Of a stretch of 64,000 bases of DNA, positions 55,481-64,000 are shown in pieces; positions within the stretch are counted from its first letter, which is position 1, and every line of letters begins with the position of its first letter. The stretch is from Prorocentrum cordatum. Lineage: Eukaryota; Sar; Dinophyceae; Prorocentrales; Prorocentraceae. Location of the stretch: positions 1,057,633 to 1,121,632 of the forward strand of contig CAUYUJ010019948.1 in NCBI GenBank assembly GCA_963575745.1, written 5' to 3'. The translations under genes were made by a program, and so were the position numbers. A model generated the notes under the pieces. The model saw nothing but the letters and a program-made list of their open reading frames with translations, had not been told where the DNA came from and made no database searches.

Positions 55481-55678
55481 TCGGGCCGAACGAAAGGGGG
55501 AGAGAGGGAAAGGGGGGGGGGTACGAGATCTGCTGCATGCAGCTGGCTGCGGCCTTGCCGCCGGGCCCCTTCCTCGATACATGGGCGCCTCCCAGCGCGG
55601 GGAGGCGCCGGGAAAATCAGCTGCGTGAGCTGAGTCTCAAACCCCCCCTTTGCTATCCCCCCCTTTTGCCCGGCCCGA
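55481..55678. mobile_element. inverted-repeat element, family A, copy 2
   Basis: 198 bp. Left TCGGGCCGAACGAAAGGGGG; the right end reads TCGGGCCGGGCAAAAGGGGG on the other strand. CCCTA flanks both sides (55476-55480, 55679-55683), a perfect 5-bp duplication different from copy 1, so the insertions are independent. Confidence 0.88.
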
Positions 55679-55710
55679 CCCTAGTACCCCACGGCGATTT
55701 TCTTGGGCCT

Positions 55711-56640
55711 TGCAGCGCGACGGCAGGAAGAGGGGATGATCGGCGGCGAGCCCGGGGGGGGGAAGCGAGAACGGGCGGGCCTGCTTAGAGGAGGCTCGGA
55801 AGTCCCCCGGCCTTCTGGGAGGTGTCCTGCAGTTGGCAGTGGGGGCGCACGTCAAGAAGCCAGATGCTTTTCGTCGGGGTATCCTGGGCTTCTTCGCTCC
55901 GCGCGCTGCGCGGTGGCTCTCCGCAGCCGTCGAGGGAGCTGCTGCGCTCAGGGTGCTCCGGGTTTCCCCTCAGGTGCACCTCGCGAGCGGGTTTTCAGGG
56001 TTGGGTTTCTTGCGAGGGTTTCTCATGGCCGCGCCCGCACTGTAAGCCTTCCTGGAAGACAGACAGAGCCTCTCAGACGACGCGAGGGGTTCTGGAAGTC
56101 CCGCCGCCTTCCGGGAAGGAGTTGTCCTTCTCGGTTCCCCCTTCCGCTCGCCGCCAAGATGGGACGGAAGGAGGAGGTGGAGTCGGAGCAAGATTGCAGA
56201 CGAGGAGGAGGAGGAGGAGGAGGAGGAGGAGGAGGCGGAGGCGACGCGGCTCCGGCCGCTGCTTGTCGTGATTGCCGTTATGGGCGATCGCCTTTCTGTT
56301 TTAATGGCTGGGCCGTCCTGCAAAAAAATGATGGAATGCAAGGGAGGGGTTCGGCGGCGAGCGAGGGGGGAAGTGAGAAGGAGAAGGCGTTCTCATCGGG
56401 CTTGAAAGTCCCCATGCCTTCTGGAAAGTTTCCTAAGCCTTCCCCCGAAGACAAGACATGTTTCAAAAGGCGCGATGGTTTCTGAGAAGTCCCGCCGCTT
56501 TCTCAGAGGGCCTTCTCCTTCCCACTCTCCTCCCTCGCTCGCAGCCCAGGGGTGCAGATGTGGCGAGTGCAATCGAGGGCGTTGAAAACGCCCCTACCCT
56601 GGTTTACGAGGCGCTGTGCGCCGGACCTCCTGTGGGCTGA
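55711..56640 (+). CDS. small gene remnant interrupted by family B elements
   Basis: Coding pieces: about 55711-55738 (ARRQEEG), 56158-56350 (MGRKEEVESEQDCRR, a GGA-encoded Gly run, then CRDCRYGRSPFC to GMQGRG) and 56554-56640 (ADVASAIEGVENAPTL to a TGA). Pieces 2 and 3 join exactly in frame when the B element at 56351-56548 and one GGGGT are removed. Pieces 1 and 2 join in frame across the nested element if GATG is counted once. I recognise no domain. The start is unknown, since a stop precedes piece 1 unless an acceptor at TTGCAG (about 55713) is used. It may be the 3' end of a gene or a decayed one. Confidence 0.4.
55739..56156. mobile_element. family B element with nested insertion
   Basis: Left half at 55739-55828 and right half at about 56046-56156 form one B element. 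About 215 bp between them are foreign and end with the GGGTTGGGTTTCTTG motif of the 44327/54493 repeat. Flanks GGATG and AGATG give an imperfect target duplication. Confidence 0.7.
56351..56548. mobile_element. inverted-repeat element, family B, complete
   Basis: 198 bp. Left TCGGCGGCGAGCGAGGGGGG; the right reads TGGGCTGCGAGCGAGGGAGG on the other strand, with homology continuing through AAGGAGAAGGC (about 38-bp arms). GGGGT flanks both sides (56346-56350, 56549-56553). Confidence 0.9.
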
Positions 56641-58107
56641 CAGGGTGAGCCTTGCATATCGCGCGTGTCGCGCGGCGTCCTGGCGGCTATCTGGCTTTTG
56701 GGAGCTCCCAGGAGGTTTACGGACCACGCACTTGTAACCCAGGGTAGGGGCGTTTTTGCATCCTTGAATGCAAGGATTGGAGAGTAGATCTGCGTTCTCG
56801 AGATATCGGGCGGGAGCGGGGCGGCTAGACGGAAGAGAGGGCGGATGGCGGGGTGAGAACGACCGGCGGGGGTTGAGGAGTGAGGGCGAGGGATGAGTGG
56901 GGAAGGGTAGTGGCAAGTCTTGGCGGGTTGAGCTAGTCATGGGCCCGATCTTTGTCCGGCTTTTTTCGGCTGCCTCATTTGGCGCAATTCAGGCTTATGT
57001 TGTTCAGCATGTGGCTCCGCACTCATGTCATATCAGCTGTGCAATATACAGGGTAAGTATTATATACCAGTCGTGCCCACGCGAAGACCTCTGAGCAGGG
57101 GAGCATGAGAGGGAATGAGGGTTCAGGTGTCACCGTTCAACCTCCACCAGATGGGGTCTCCTGCTGTGGAGTCCAGTGTCTACGCTTCGCTTCCTGTCTC
57201 CCTCTCTCTTTTCCCATCTGTCCCCCCTCACCTGCTCACCTCTACTCATCATTTCCGCTTCACTGGCTTTCCTTTTTGCAGAAGTTTCGCATGTCTTGAG
57301 GGCACCTCGTCTTGGTATACTTGGAATGACGGCGCCTGGGATGGAACAGCTAAGATATGCAGGTTGCCCTCTGTCATATGAACGTATATCCGTTTAGCTA
57401 GGTTTTAATTGTACCCGAATAGGGAGTCTTTCCAACTATGAGCATAGTTGTGGGACAGCGTGCACCCACATAAGAAGCATGAGGTTCATCGCATGTCAAA
57501 ATGACCGACCAGGCCATCGCATGCCAAGATGATCAGGCCATCGACAGTTGGAACAACATGTTGGACAATTGTGTGCACATATTTGCAAGTCTCATGCCCT
57601 CGTCAGCCCATCAATGAAATTTTGTTATCGGTAGTGAGCTGTCCTTGCAAAAGTGGACCAAACATGATATGATATATTGTCGAAGACGCATGTGATTCTT
57701 AACCGCCGTTCCTCTGCGTTTTGGAAACGCAGGAATTGTGAAATGTCTAGCGAAGGTCGGGCCGGACTAGTGGACCTGGTTTTCCTCAAGCTGTTGCGGA
57801 AGCGACGGGGTGGAACATTGGGGATGGTGCCATGCTGGTGTTGCATATGGGTCATTCCCATACCTTCTTTTTATACGGATTACTGCCTCGTGGGGCCATT
57901 TTGGCCTTGTCCAGAGCCGTGTTGAGGTCTTTTGGACAGTCTGGCGCCTGCGGAGGCCGTATTGACCTTCCCCCATGTACACGGCAGTCTTTTCTTGTGT
58001 TTCGTGAATTCGAAGTGGACTCGACACGGACTCGACGATTTCGTTAGGATTTCGACATGGATGTGACACGGATGGCTGGCGCGATGGGATTGACGAGGTC
58101 CCCCAAA
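56641..58107. other. no gene recognised
   Basis: Less GC-rich than the surroundings. GGGGCCATTTTGGCC near 57890 resembles part of the spliced leader but has no gene context. No supportable gene. Confidence 0.4.
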
Positions 58108-58306
58108 TCGATGGCGAGCCTGGGGGGAAGTGAGAAGGGGCGGGTGTTCTCAGAAGGCTCGTAAGTGCCCCGACCTTCTGAACAGTTGTCCAGGCCTTCC
58201 CCGAAGACAAAGCAAATGTCTCAGAAGGCCGAAGCGTTTCTGAGAAGCCCCCCCGCCTTCTGAGAAGGCCTTCTCTTTCTCACTTCCCCCCCTCGCTCGC
58301 CGCCGG
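58108..58306. mobile_element. inverted-repeat element, family B, copy with diverged flanks
   Basis: 199 bp. Left TCGATGGCGAGCCTGGGGGG; the right reads CCGGCGGCGAGCGAGGGGGG on the other strand. Flanks CCAAA and TGCAA no longer match. Confidence 0.8.
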
Positions 58307-58759
58307 TGCAACATAGAAAGGACTTGTTCCCCGAATGGCGGAGGGAGGAGAAGCGACATCAGCACGACCAGGGGGCCCGCTTCCAACGAGGAGGTCAACG
58401 ATGCCTGCCCGAGACGGAGGCTGGGTGTGTCTCGAGCGAGAGGGGGGCACCACACCACCAGGGAGACCCCCTTTGCCTCCTCGTATCTCCTCGCCCTGGT
58501 GGTGTTGGTGTCGCCTTTCCTTGATCCTCGAATGTCTGCGTACTTCGCCTCCGCTTTCGCCAGCTGCCCGCCTCTTCCCGTCCCCCCCCCCCAGCGGGCC
58601 GCCGTACGCGGCCGCCGGGCCAGAAGGAGCGGCCCCCGCGCGCCTGGCTCCCTGGGAGGAGCGAGGCAGTGGAGGGAGGCCCTCTGGGCCCTCAGAGGAC
58701 GGGGGGAAGGGCAGGGCAAAGAGTAGGGGGAAGGGCGGGGGTGGGGGGGGAAAGGTGGG
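58307..58759. other. no gene recognised
   Basis: GC-rich, nothing supportable. Confidence 0.35.
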
Positions 58760-59225
58760 GAGGAAGGTGGCGGAGGAGGAGGAGGAAGAGGATGAGGATG
58801 GGGAGGAGGAGGAGGAGGAGGAGGAGGGAGGAGGAGGAGGAGGAGGAGGACGAGGAGGATGAGACGGAGGATGAGGAGGATGCGGAGGAGGAGGAGGAGG
58901 AGAAGGAGGGGAGGGAGGGAGGAGGGAGGAGGGAGGGAGGGAGGGAGGGAGGGAGGGAGGGAGGGAGGGGGGGGAGGGGGGAGGAGGAGGGAGGAGGAGG
59001 AGGAGGAGGAGGAGGAGGAGGAGGAGGAGGAGGAGGAGGAGGAGGAGGAGGAGGAGGAGTTGGGGCTGGAGACGAGCAGGGGAGTCAAAGGCCCGGGGGG
59101 ACGAAGATGCTGCGGAGCGAACGCGTGCAGTAGCGGGAGGAAGATCAGCAGCGGGGAGGGGCAGCAGGAGGGGGAGGAGGAGGAGGAGGAGGAGGAGGAG
59201 GAGGAGGAGGAGGAGGAGGAGGCTC
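58760..59225. repeat. (GGA)n and (GGGA)n microsatellites
   Basis: GGA tracts with a GGGA tract at about 58910-58970, and a second GGA block at 59170-59222. Confidence 0.95.
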
Positions 59226-59985
59226 CCCCATTGACACCGTTCGCCCAGGTGATGATGATGATGTTAGCCTTGACCACCAGAAAGACTTTCGAGCGCTAGA
59301 ACAAAGTACCGTACCTAAACTCGAGGGTTTTCACATGTCGGGCCCCGGTAGACACTCGTCCGACACTGTTTCGACCCGCTTTCGACACTTTTCCGGGTGC
59401 TCGAACTTATTGCTGGGAGATGGTCCTTGAGTGCGATGGGAGCAACATAAAGCAGTGAGCCCGTTTTACAAGTAAGGGGACTGTTGTTGCTGTGCGCACC
59501 GACGTGGTTCATGTGCGAACTTCCGTGGAGAGTGTGCCCCCAGATGCGAGTGCAGGTCGTATGGTTACTGGTATGTGCCTTCCCTTCCCCCCTTCGGCGT
59601 TGGAGACGTCCACCCCTCCCTTTAGAGTCTTCTCTTCTCCCCCCCCGTGCCCCCTCTCCCTCGCGCCCCTCCCTGCCCCCTCTCCTCCCTTTACCTTCCA
59701 TTTCCCCTTTGCTCTCCTTGTTCGGTGGACTGAGGCATGCTAGGAGCTCGGCGGCGAGAGGAGAAGGAGCACTTGCACAAGCGTCTGCTTGTGGGTCTGC
59801 AGGTCGACGCTCCAGGTGGGGGCCCGAAACTCGCGGGGGGGAGAGCCCGATCCGACACCGGTGGTCCATCAGCGCCGACAGCCGCACAGCGTGGCGTGGA
59901 GCACGTGCGTGTTGCCGTGGTGCGGTGTTGCCGTGAGTCGTGGAGCACTGGCGTGTGGCCATGAGCCGCACACAGGAAGCCTTGA
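59226..59985. other. no gene recognised
   Basis: Mixed sequence. Nothing supportable. Confidence 0.35.
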
Positions 59986-60170
59986 GACGGGGTCAATGCA
60001 AACGGGGGTCAGCCAGAGCGCCCGATCTTGCAGGATCCTGCAGAGCGAGGGTCGCACTGTCCTGGACTTGGGTGCAGGATCTTGCAGGATCCTGCAGGAT
60101 CCTTCGCATTGACCCGGGTTTGGGCGCAGGATCTTGCAGGAGTTTGCAGGAGTCTGCACGGCCTCACTGG
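59986..60170. repeat. GATCTTGCAGGATCCTGCAG-type repeats
   Basis: Several AGGATCTTGCAGGATCCTGC units. The first part (GGGGTCAATGCAAACGGG-GTCAGCCAG) also occurs at 39991-40020, followed there by a related GGATCTTGAAGGATC. Confidence 0.75.
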
Positions 60171-61190
60171 CCCGGATCTGGATTGACCCTTGTCGGAAGA
60201 TCCCCGAGCGCAGTGTGGCGTGTTGCCGTGCGGCAGGGTGCAGTGGCCACCATGAAGAAAACGGGCTATGAGGGAGCTTGACCCACTGTTTTTTCGCTGT
60301 TCTCGGGCAGGCCGCCAGAAGAAGACGATTCAGGAGAGCCGGTCTTGGGGGAACGCCCCAGAATGCAGGACACTGCAGGACCAGTTTTTCTCGAACGCCA
60401 GTGCCAGGGTGCATTGGTCACCGCCCATCCTGCCGTGTGCAGGTCCGCGGGACTGTCCCGGCTAGATAAATGGCACGGAACCAGTTCCACACGGAGCAAG
60501 AACAGCCATGGCAGAGCGCTTTTTGAACTCGGTGTCCGCCACCAGTGTCTCTGCGTTTCTTGATCAGCGTGGGGGGGCGAGGGGGCTACCCTCCCGCATT
60601 CCCCCCCGGCGGGGGTTGCCTCGCCTCGTCGGCGCGGCGTACTGGGTCTGTTCGAGTGTTTGCCGGCGGGAGGGCGACCCCCCTGCGCTCATTGAGTAGC
60701 TCGGGGCATCTGATGTGGACATGGGGCTCGTCGATGTGTGGACGTGAACGGTGCGCCTGTGAGTCTCACAGCTACGGAATTCTGTTGGGGCGCATCCACC
60801 GATGTTTCGTTGTGGTGGGTCCCTCTTTGACCTCGCCGTCTTCGGTGAACCCTCTCATTCACTCATCCCTGCGTCTCCTGAGCAGGGTCGCGAATAGCAT
60901 ACATACACGTAAACATGTCCAACGTCAACATATCTACATGCGTATATGTGTGCCTATACATGTGTATAGAGAGATCGTGCTGACATCGAAGACGCCTGCG
61001 GTGAATCACCGCGCCAGCCGAACGTGGCGACCAGAGCTCGGCCAAGCTACCGAACTATGAGTTCAGCCAGCTGTTGCGGACACTCTTTGGAAGACACGTT
61101 GGGGAGAAGAGAAAGAGGAAGGTGAGGAGAAAGAGGAAATACTAAGAGGAGGAGGCGGAGGAGGAGGAGGAAGAAGAGGAGGAGGAGGAG
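60171..61190. other. no gene recognised
   Basis: Moderate-GC sequence, with a short GGA tract at about 61150-61190. No gene. Confidence 0.35.
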
Positions 61191-61194
61191 GCGT

Positions 61195-62480
61195 CTTTTG
61201 GAGCCTCATGGCTTTCTCGGGGCCTCCTGGGAGCTTCCTGGGGGCCTCTTGGAGGCCTCTCGGGGGCTTCTTTGGGCCTCTTGGGAGCCTTTGGGGCTCC
61301 TTGGGAGGCTCTTTGGTCTGTCTGTCAGCGTTCCTGGCCCGTCTGACGCCTTTGGAGGCCATCTTCGGGGCCTCTCTGGGCCGACTTCGGGCCCAGATGA
61401 GGTGCCTCAGGGCTGTATTGGAAGCTGCCTTGGGTGTGCCTTGGAGGTCTCCTGGGCCGTTATGGGGCCCTCTTGGGGCTTCTTTGGGGACCTCTTGGGC
61501 CGTCAGCGGGCCGTCTTGGAGACCCCGTGGGCGCACATGGGGCCATACTAGTGGTTTCTGGGTCCGTCTTGCGCAGTCGGAATGCGGAGCATGGGCAAAC
61601 ACCGAACTCCTCCAACCACGCAAGGAGCATCGATAGTTTAAGCCTCTTCGGACTTTCCTGGAGATCCTCTTGGAGGCCTTTCGGGCCGTCCTGCAAGCCT
61701 CGGCCGTCTTGGGTGATCTTGAGGCCATCTTTGAGGGCATCTCGGGCCGTCATGGATGCATCTTGTGGCCATCTTGGGCTATGGCAGCCGTCTCGGAGAC
61801 CAGCTTGTTTGTCTTGGAGGCCACCTTAGGGCTGTTGTCCATGGCCAGACCGACGAGATACTAAGTTTCGGCGGCTTTCAAGTCGCACCCGCGGGTTGGG
61901 CCGAATACATTTGGGAATGCATTAAGTAACCAACAACTATTTAAGATCTGGCACGCTGTGCTAGCCACAGGGGGCGGCGGATATAGTGAGTTGCGGCCCA
62001 TTCCGCCACCAGGCCCAGGCTGTAAGTCAGATGCCTCTTGGGTGCCTGTGGGGATCTGCTGGGAGGCCTCGCGGAAGCCTCTTGGAGGCGGGGTTGGCGG
62101 TGCTTCTGGGCCTGCTGAGTACCTCTTGAATGCTTCTTGGGGTCTGATTTGGGCCTCTTGGGGGGCTCCCAGAGTTCTGGGGTCCCTTGAGTGCCTGCTA
62201 GCGGTCTCGGGGATCATCTTGGGGCAGAGAGCGCGAATTGCCGTGTGGATTTCCTCATGTCAAGAGGGGCCGCCTTGGGGACTCTTGGGTCCCTCTTGTC
62301 TTGGGTCCCTCTTGGGTCCCTCTTGCGCTGTCTTGGTGCGAGATTGGGTGCCTCCTCGGTCGTCCTGGGCAGTCAGCAGCCCGAAAGGTCGAGCACGCCC
62401 AACTCCCGCAAGAATCACGGGGGAATCGAGCATCCTGGTTCCTCGGGGCCCTCCTGGGCCCCCTCCGAGGGTGCGCCGAT
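61195..62480. repeat. GGCCTCTTGGG-type degenerate repeats
   Basis: 61195-61820 and 62030-62480 consist of degenerate CCTCTTGGGGCC-type units, like 42273-42545. The 61825-62030 gap is ordinary sequence. Confidence 0.75.
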
Positions 62481-62484
62481 GACG

Positions 62485-63045
62485 ACGACGAGGACGAGGA
62501 GGAGGAGGAGGAGGAGGAGTAGGAGGAGGCGGAGGCGGAGGAGGAGGAGGCGGAGGAGGAAGAGGAGAAGGAGGAGAAAAAGGATGAGGAGGAGGAGGAG
62601 GAGGAGAAGGAGGAGGAGGGACGCCCCGGGGGCCTCTTGGGGGGCTTCTTGGGCCCTCCCGGGCGCCTCGAAGCTGCCAGGGGCGAAGGCCTGGCCGGCT
62701 CCGCGCGCGCAGCACGCGGGCGCAGCCGCCCGACGCGCAGGGCATCCCCCTGGGGCCCCGAGGGCGGCCCGCGCCCTCCGCCCGCCGCAGGCGACGCGTT
62801 CGCGAAGCTGATATGATCGGGCGGCCGCTGCCTCTCGCCCACCTCCTTCCTCCTCCGCCTCCTCCTCCGCCTCCTCCTCCGCCTCCTCCTCCGCCTCCTC
62901 CCTCCCTCCGCCTCCCTCCTCCTCCTCTCCTCCTCCCTCTCTCTCCTCCTCCTCCTCCCCTCTCCTCCTCCCTCTCTCCTCCTCCGCCTTCTCCTCCTCC
63001 TCCTCCTCCTCCTCCTCCTCCTCCTCCTCCTCCTCCTCCCGGGCG
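62485..63045. repeat. (GGA)n then (CTC)n microsatellites in inverse orientation
   Basis: GGA tract at 62490-62620 and CTC tract at 62845-63040. The two are complementary and could pair as a long imperfect hairpin. Confidence 0.85.
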
Positions 63046-63130
63046 GCCCGAGGCACGGGCCTGGGGGGGGGCGGGGCGCGTTGGGCGTGCCCAGGCCGCC
63101 CCCCACCCGCTCTACGCCTCGTCCCTCGCT

Positions 63131-63190
63131 GCGAAGGCCTTACGGCCTGCGCCGCCGACCCTGACGGGGGACGTCGACGACGACGACGAC
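63131..63190. repeat. dispersed repeat, copy 2 (partner at 42210-42272)
   Basis: Same GCGAAGGCCTTACGGCC and GCCGCCGACCCTGA order, then GAC triplets. Confidence 0.7.
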
Positions 63191-64000
63191 GGTCTTTTTG
63201 GCCTCGCTTCACGACACCGCACGCATTGCGTTTCTTGGCTTCGCATTGTTTCGCATGATGTTGCGTTGCTCCGTATAGCTTTGCGCCACACAGCACCACA
63301 CACATTGTACCCGTTCCATTGCGCCACCTAGATTGTACTGCGTATGCAGCAGAGATAAGCTTGCTTGGCTCACGTTGCATCACTCCTCTACCCCACTGGC
63401 AATGTTTCCGGCACGGTGGCTGCTTGGCCTCTTGTGGTTCCCCCAGGCTTGGCCCGCTATGGCTTCTGACAACCGCTCTCTGACCTAATTCCCTGCACGT
63501 CCCGTGGCTGCTCGGCCTCCCATTTCATTCTTCAGTTCCCTCTCCAAAAAAAGAAGGACCAAGTTTCCCCTCTGCGCTATCCCTGCTGGCCTCGTTCTCC
63601 GCGCTGGATGTTTTGTTGGCCTCCTGTGGCTTGGCATGCGTTGCCATGGTGGTCCACACACATTCCGTTCCGCGCGCAGCCGTTGTGTGCCGCACATGTG
63701 GGCTTCCATATTCCCAGGATTTCCAACGCAATGGGAGTCCACTCGTATGGAGGTCCCACCATATGGAGTGCTACACATGGTGTAGGAAAGTGCTATTTGG
63801 GGTGCTCGCGCTGTCATTGTCATCTGACTTTTCTTTTCGGGGGAATGGGTTGAGGCGGGAAGCATATGCTTCGCAGGGGTGAAACGTTTTTGGCTCGGAC
63901 TCGCGCATACGGTTCGGCGTCCTCGTTTTCTGACCCCTTTTTCTTCCTGCTCTTGCTCTTCCTTTGAATTCCTCATTCTGATTGTTGACGGTTGGCGAAC
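63191..64000. other. no gene recognised
   Basis: Moderate-GC sequence, nothing supportable. Confidence 0.35.

Noticed and set aside
57885-57900. GGGGCCATTTTGGCC as a second spliced-leader relic
   Set aside because: Only the palindromic 11-base core matches, and there is no coding sequence after it.
61063-62482. Pro/Lys/Arg- or Gly/Trp/Leu-rich frames of 100-225 codons
   Set aside because: Same degenerate repeat type as at 42.3 kb; both strands are open because of composition.

Overview
The window looks like nuclear DNA of a dinoflagellate. It is GC-rich and full of microsatellites and minisatellites. It holds a Ty1/copia element of the type known from dinoflagellates. Its genes are interrupted by short introns that use GC and GA as well as GT donors, with direct repeats across the splice junctions. 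One gene has a spliced-leader-like sequence just before its ATG. The species cannot be named from the sequence. Most long open frames lie in low-complexity DNA and are not genes.

Layout. 1-10 kb is repeat-dominated: a 1-kb minisatellite, a 495-bp tandem duplication, an AT-rich island, a possible transposase fragment and an eight-copy 160-bp array. 10.07-19.48 kb is a Ty1/copia retrotransposon with two 183-bp LTRs. It encodes gag, a long linker region, a protease-like segment, a methyltransferase-like segment, integrase, reverse transcriptase and RNase H, and is broken by two frameshifts and one stop. 19.5-23.4 kb is repeats and non-coding DNA. 23.4-38.5 kb carries minus-strand genes: a decayed tnp2-like transposase gene (about 24.8-27.8 kb), a weak exon cluster (28.9-29.6 kb), and two multi-exon genes of unknown function in tandem (30.0-33.9 and 34.8-38.5 kb). 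44.56-47.02 kb is a plus-strand gene for a secreted protein with a GDPH/VWFD-like domain. The rest to 64 kb is mainly simple repeats and small inverted-repeat elements, plus one small gene remnant at 55.7-56.6 kb.

The most interesting system is a set of three short non-autonomous elements, called A, B and C here. Family A starts TCGGG(C/T)CGG and has perfect 5-bp target duplications in both copies. Family B starts TCGGCGGCGAGC and has perfect 5-bp duplications in two copies. Family C starts GTCGGGC and has a possible TAA duplication. In two genes, removing a B copy plus one target duplication restores a continuous reading frame. This is the signature of introners, that is, transposons that create introns. 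The larger genes also have 8-nt direct repeats across intron junctions, which fits the same origin.
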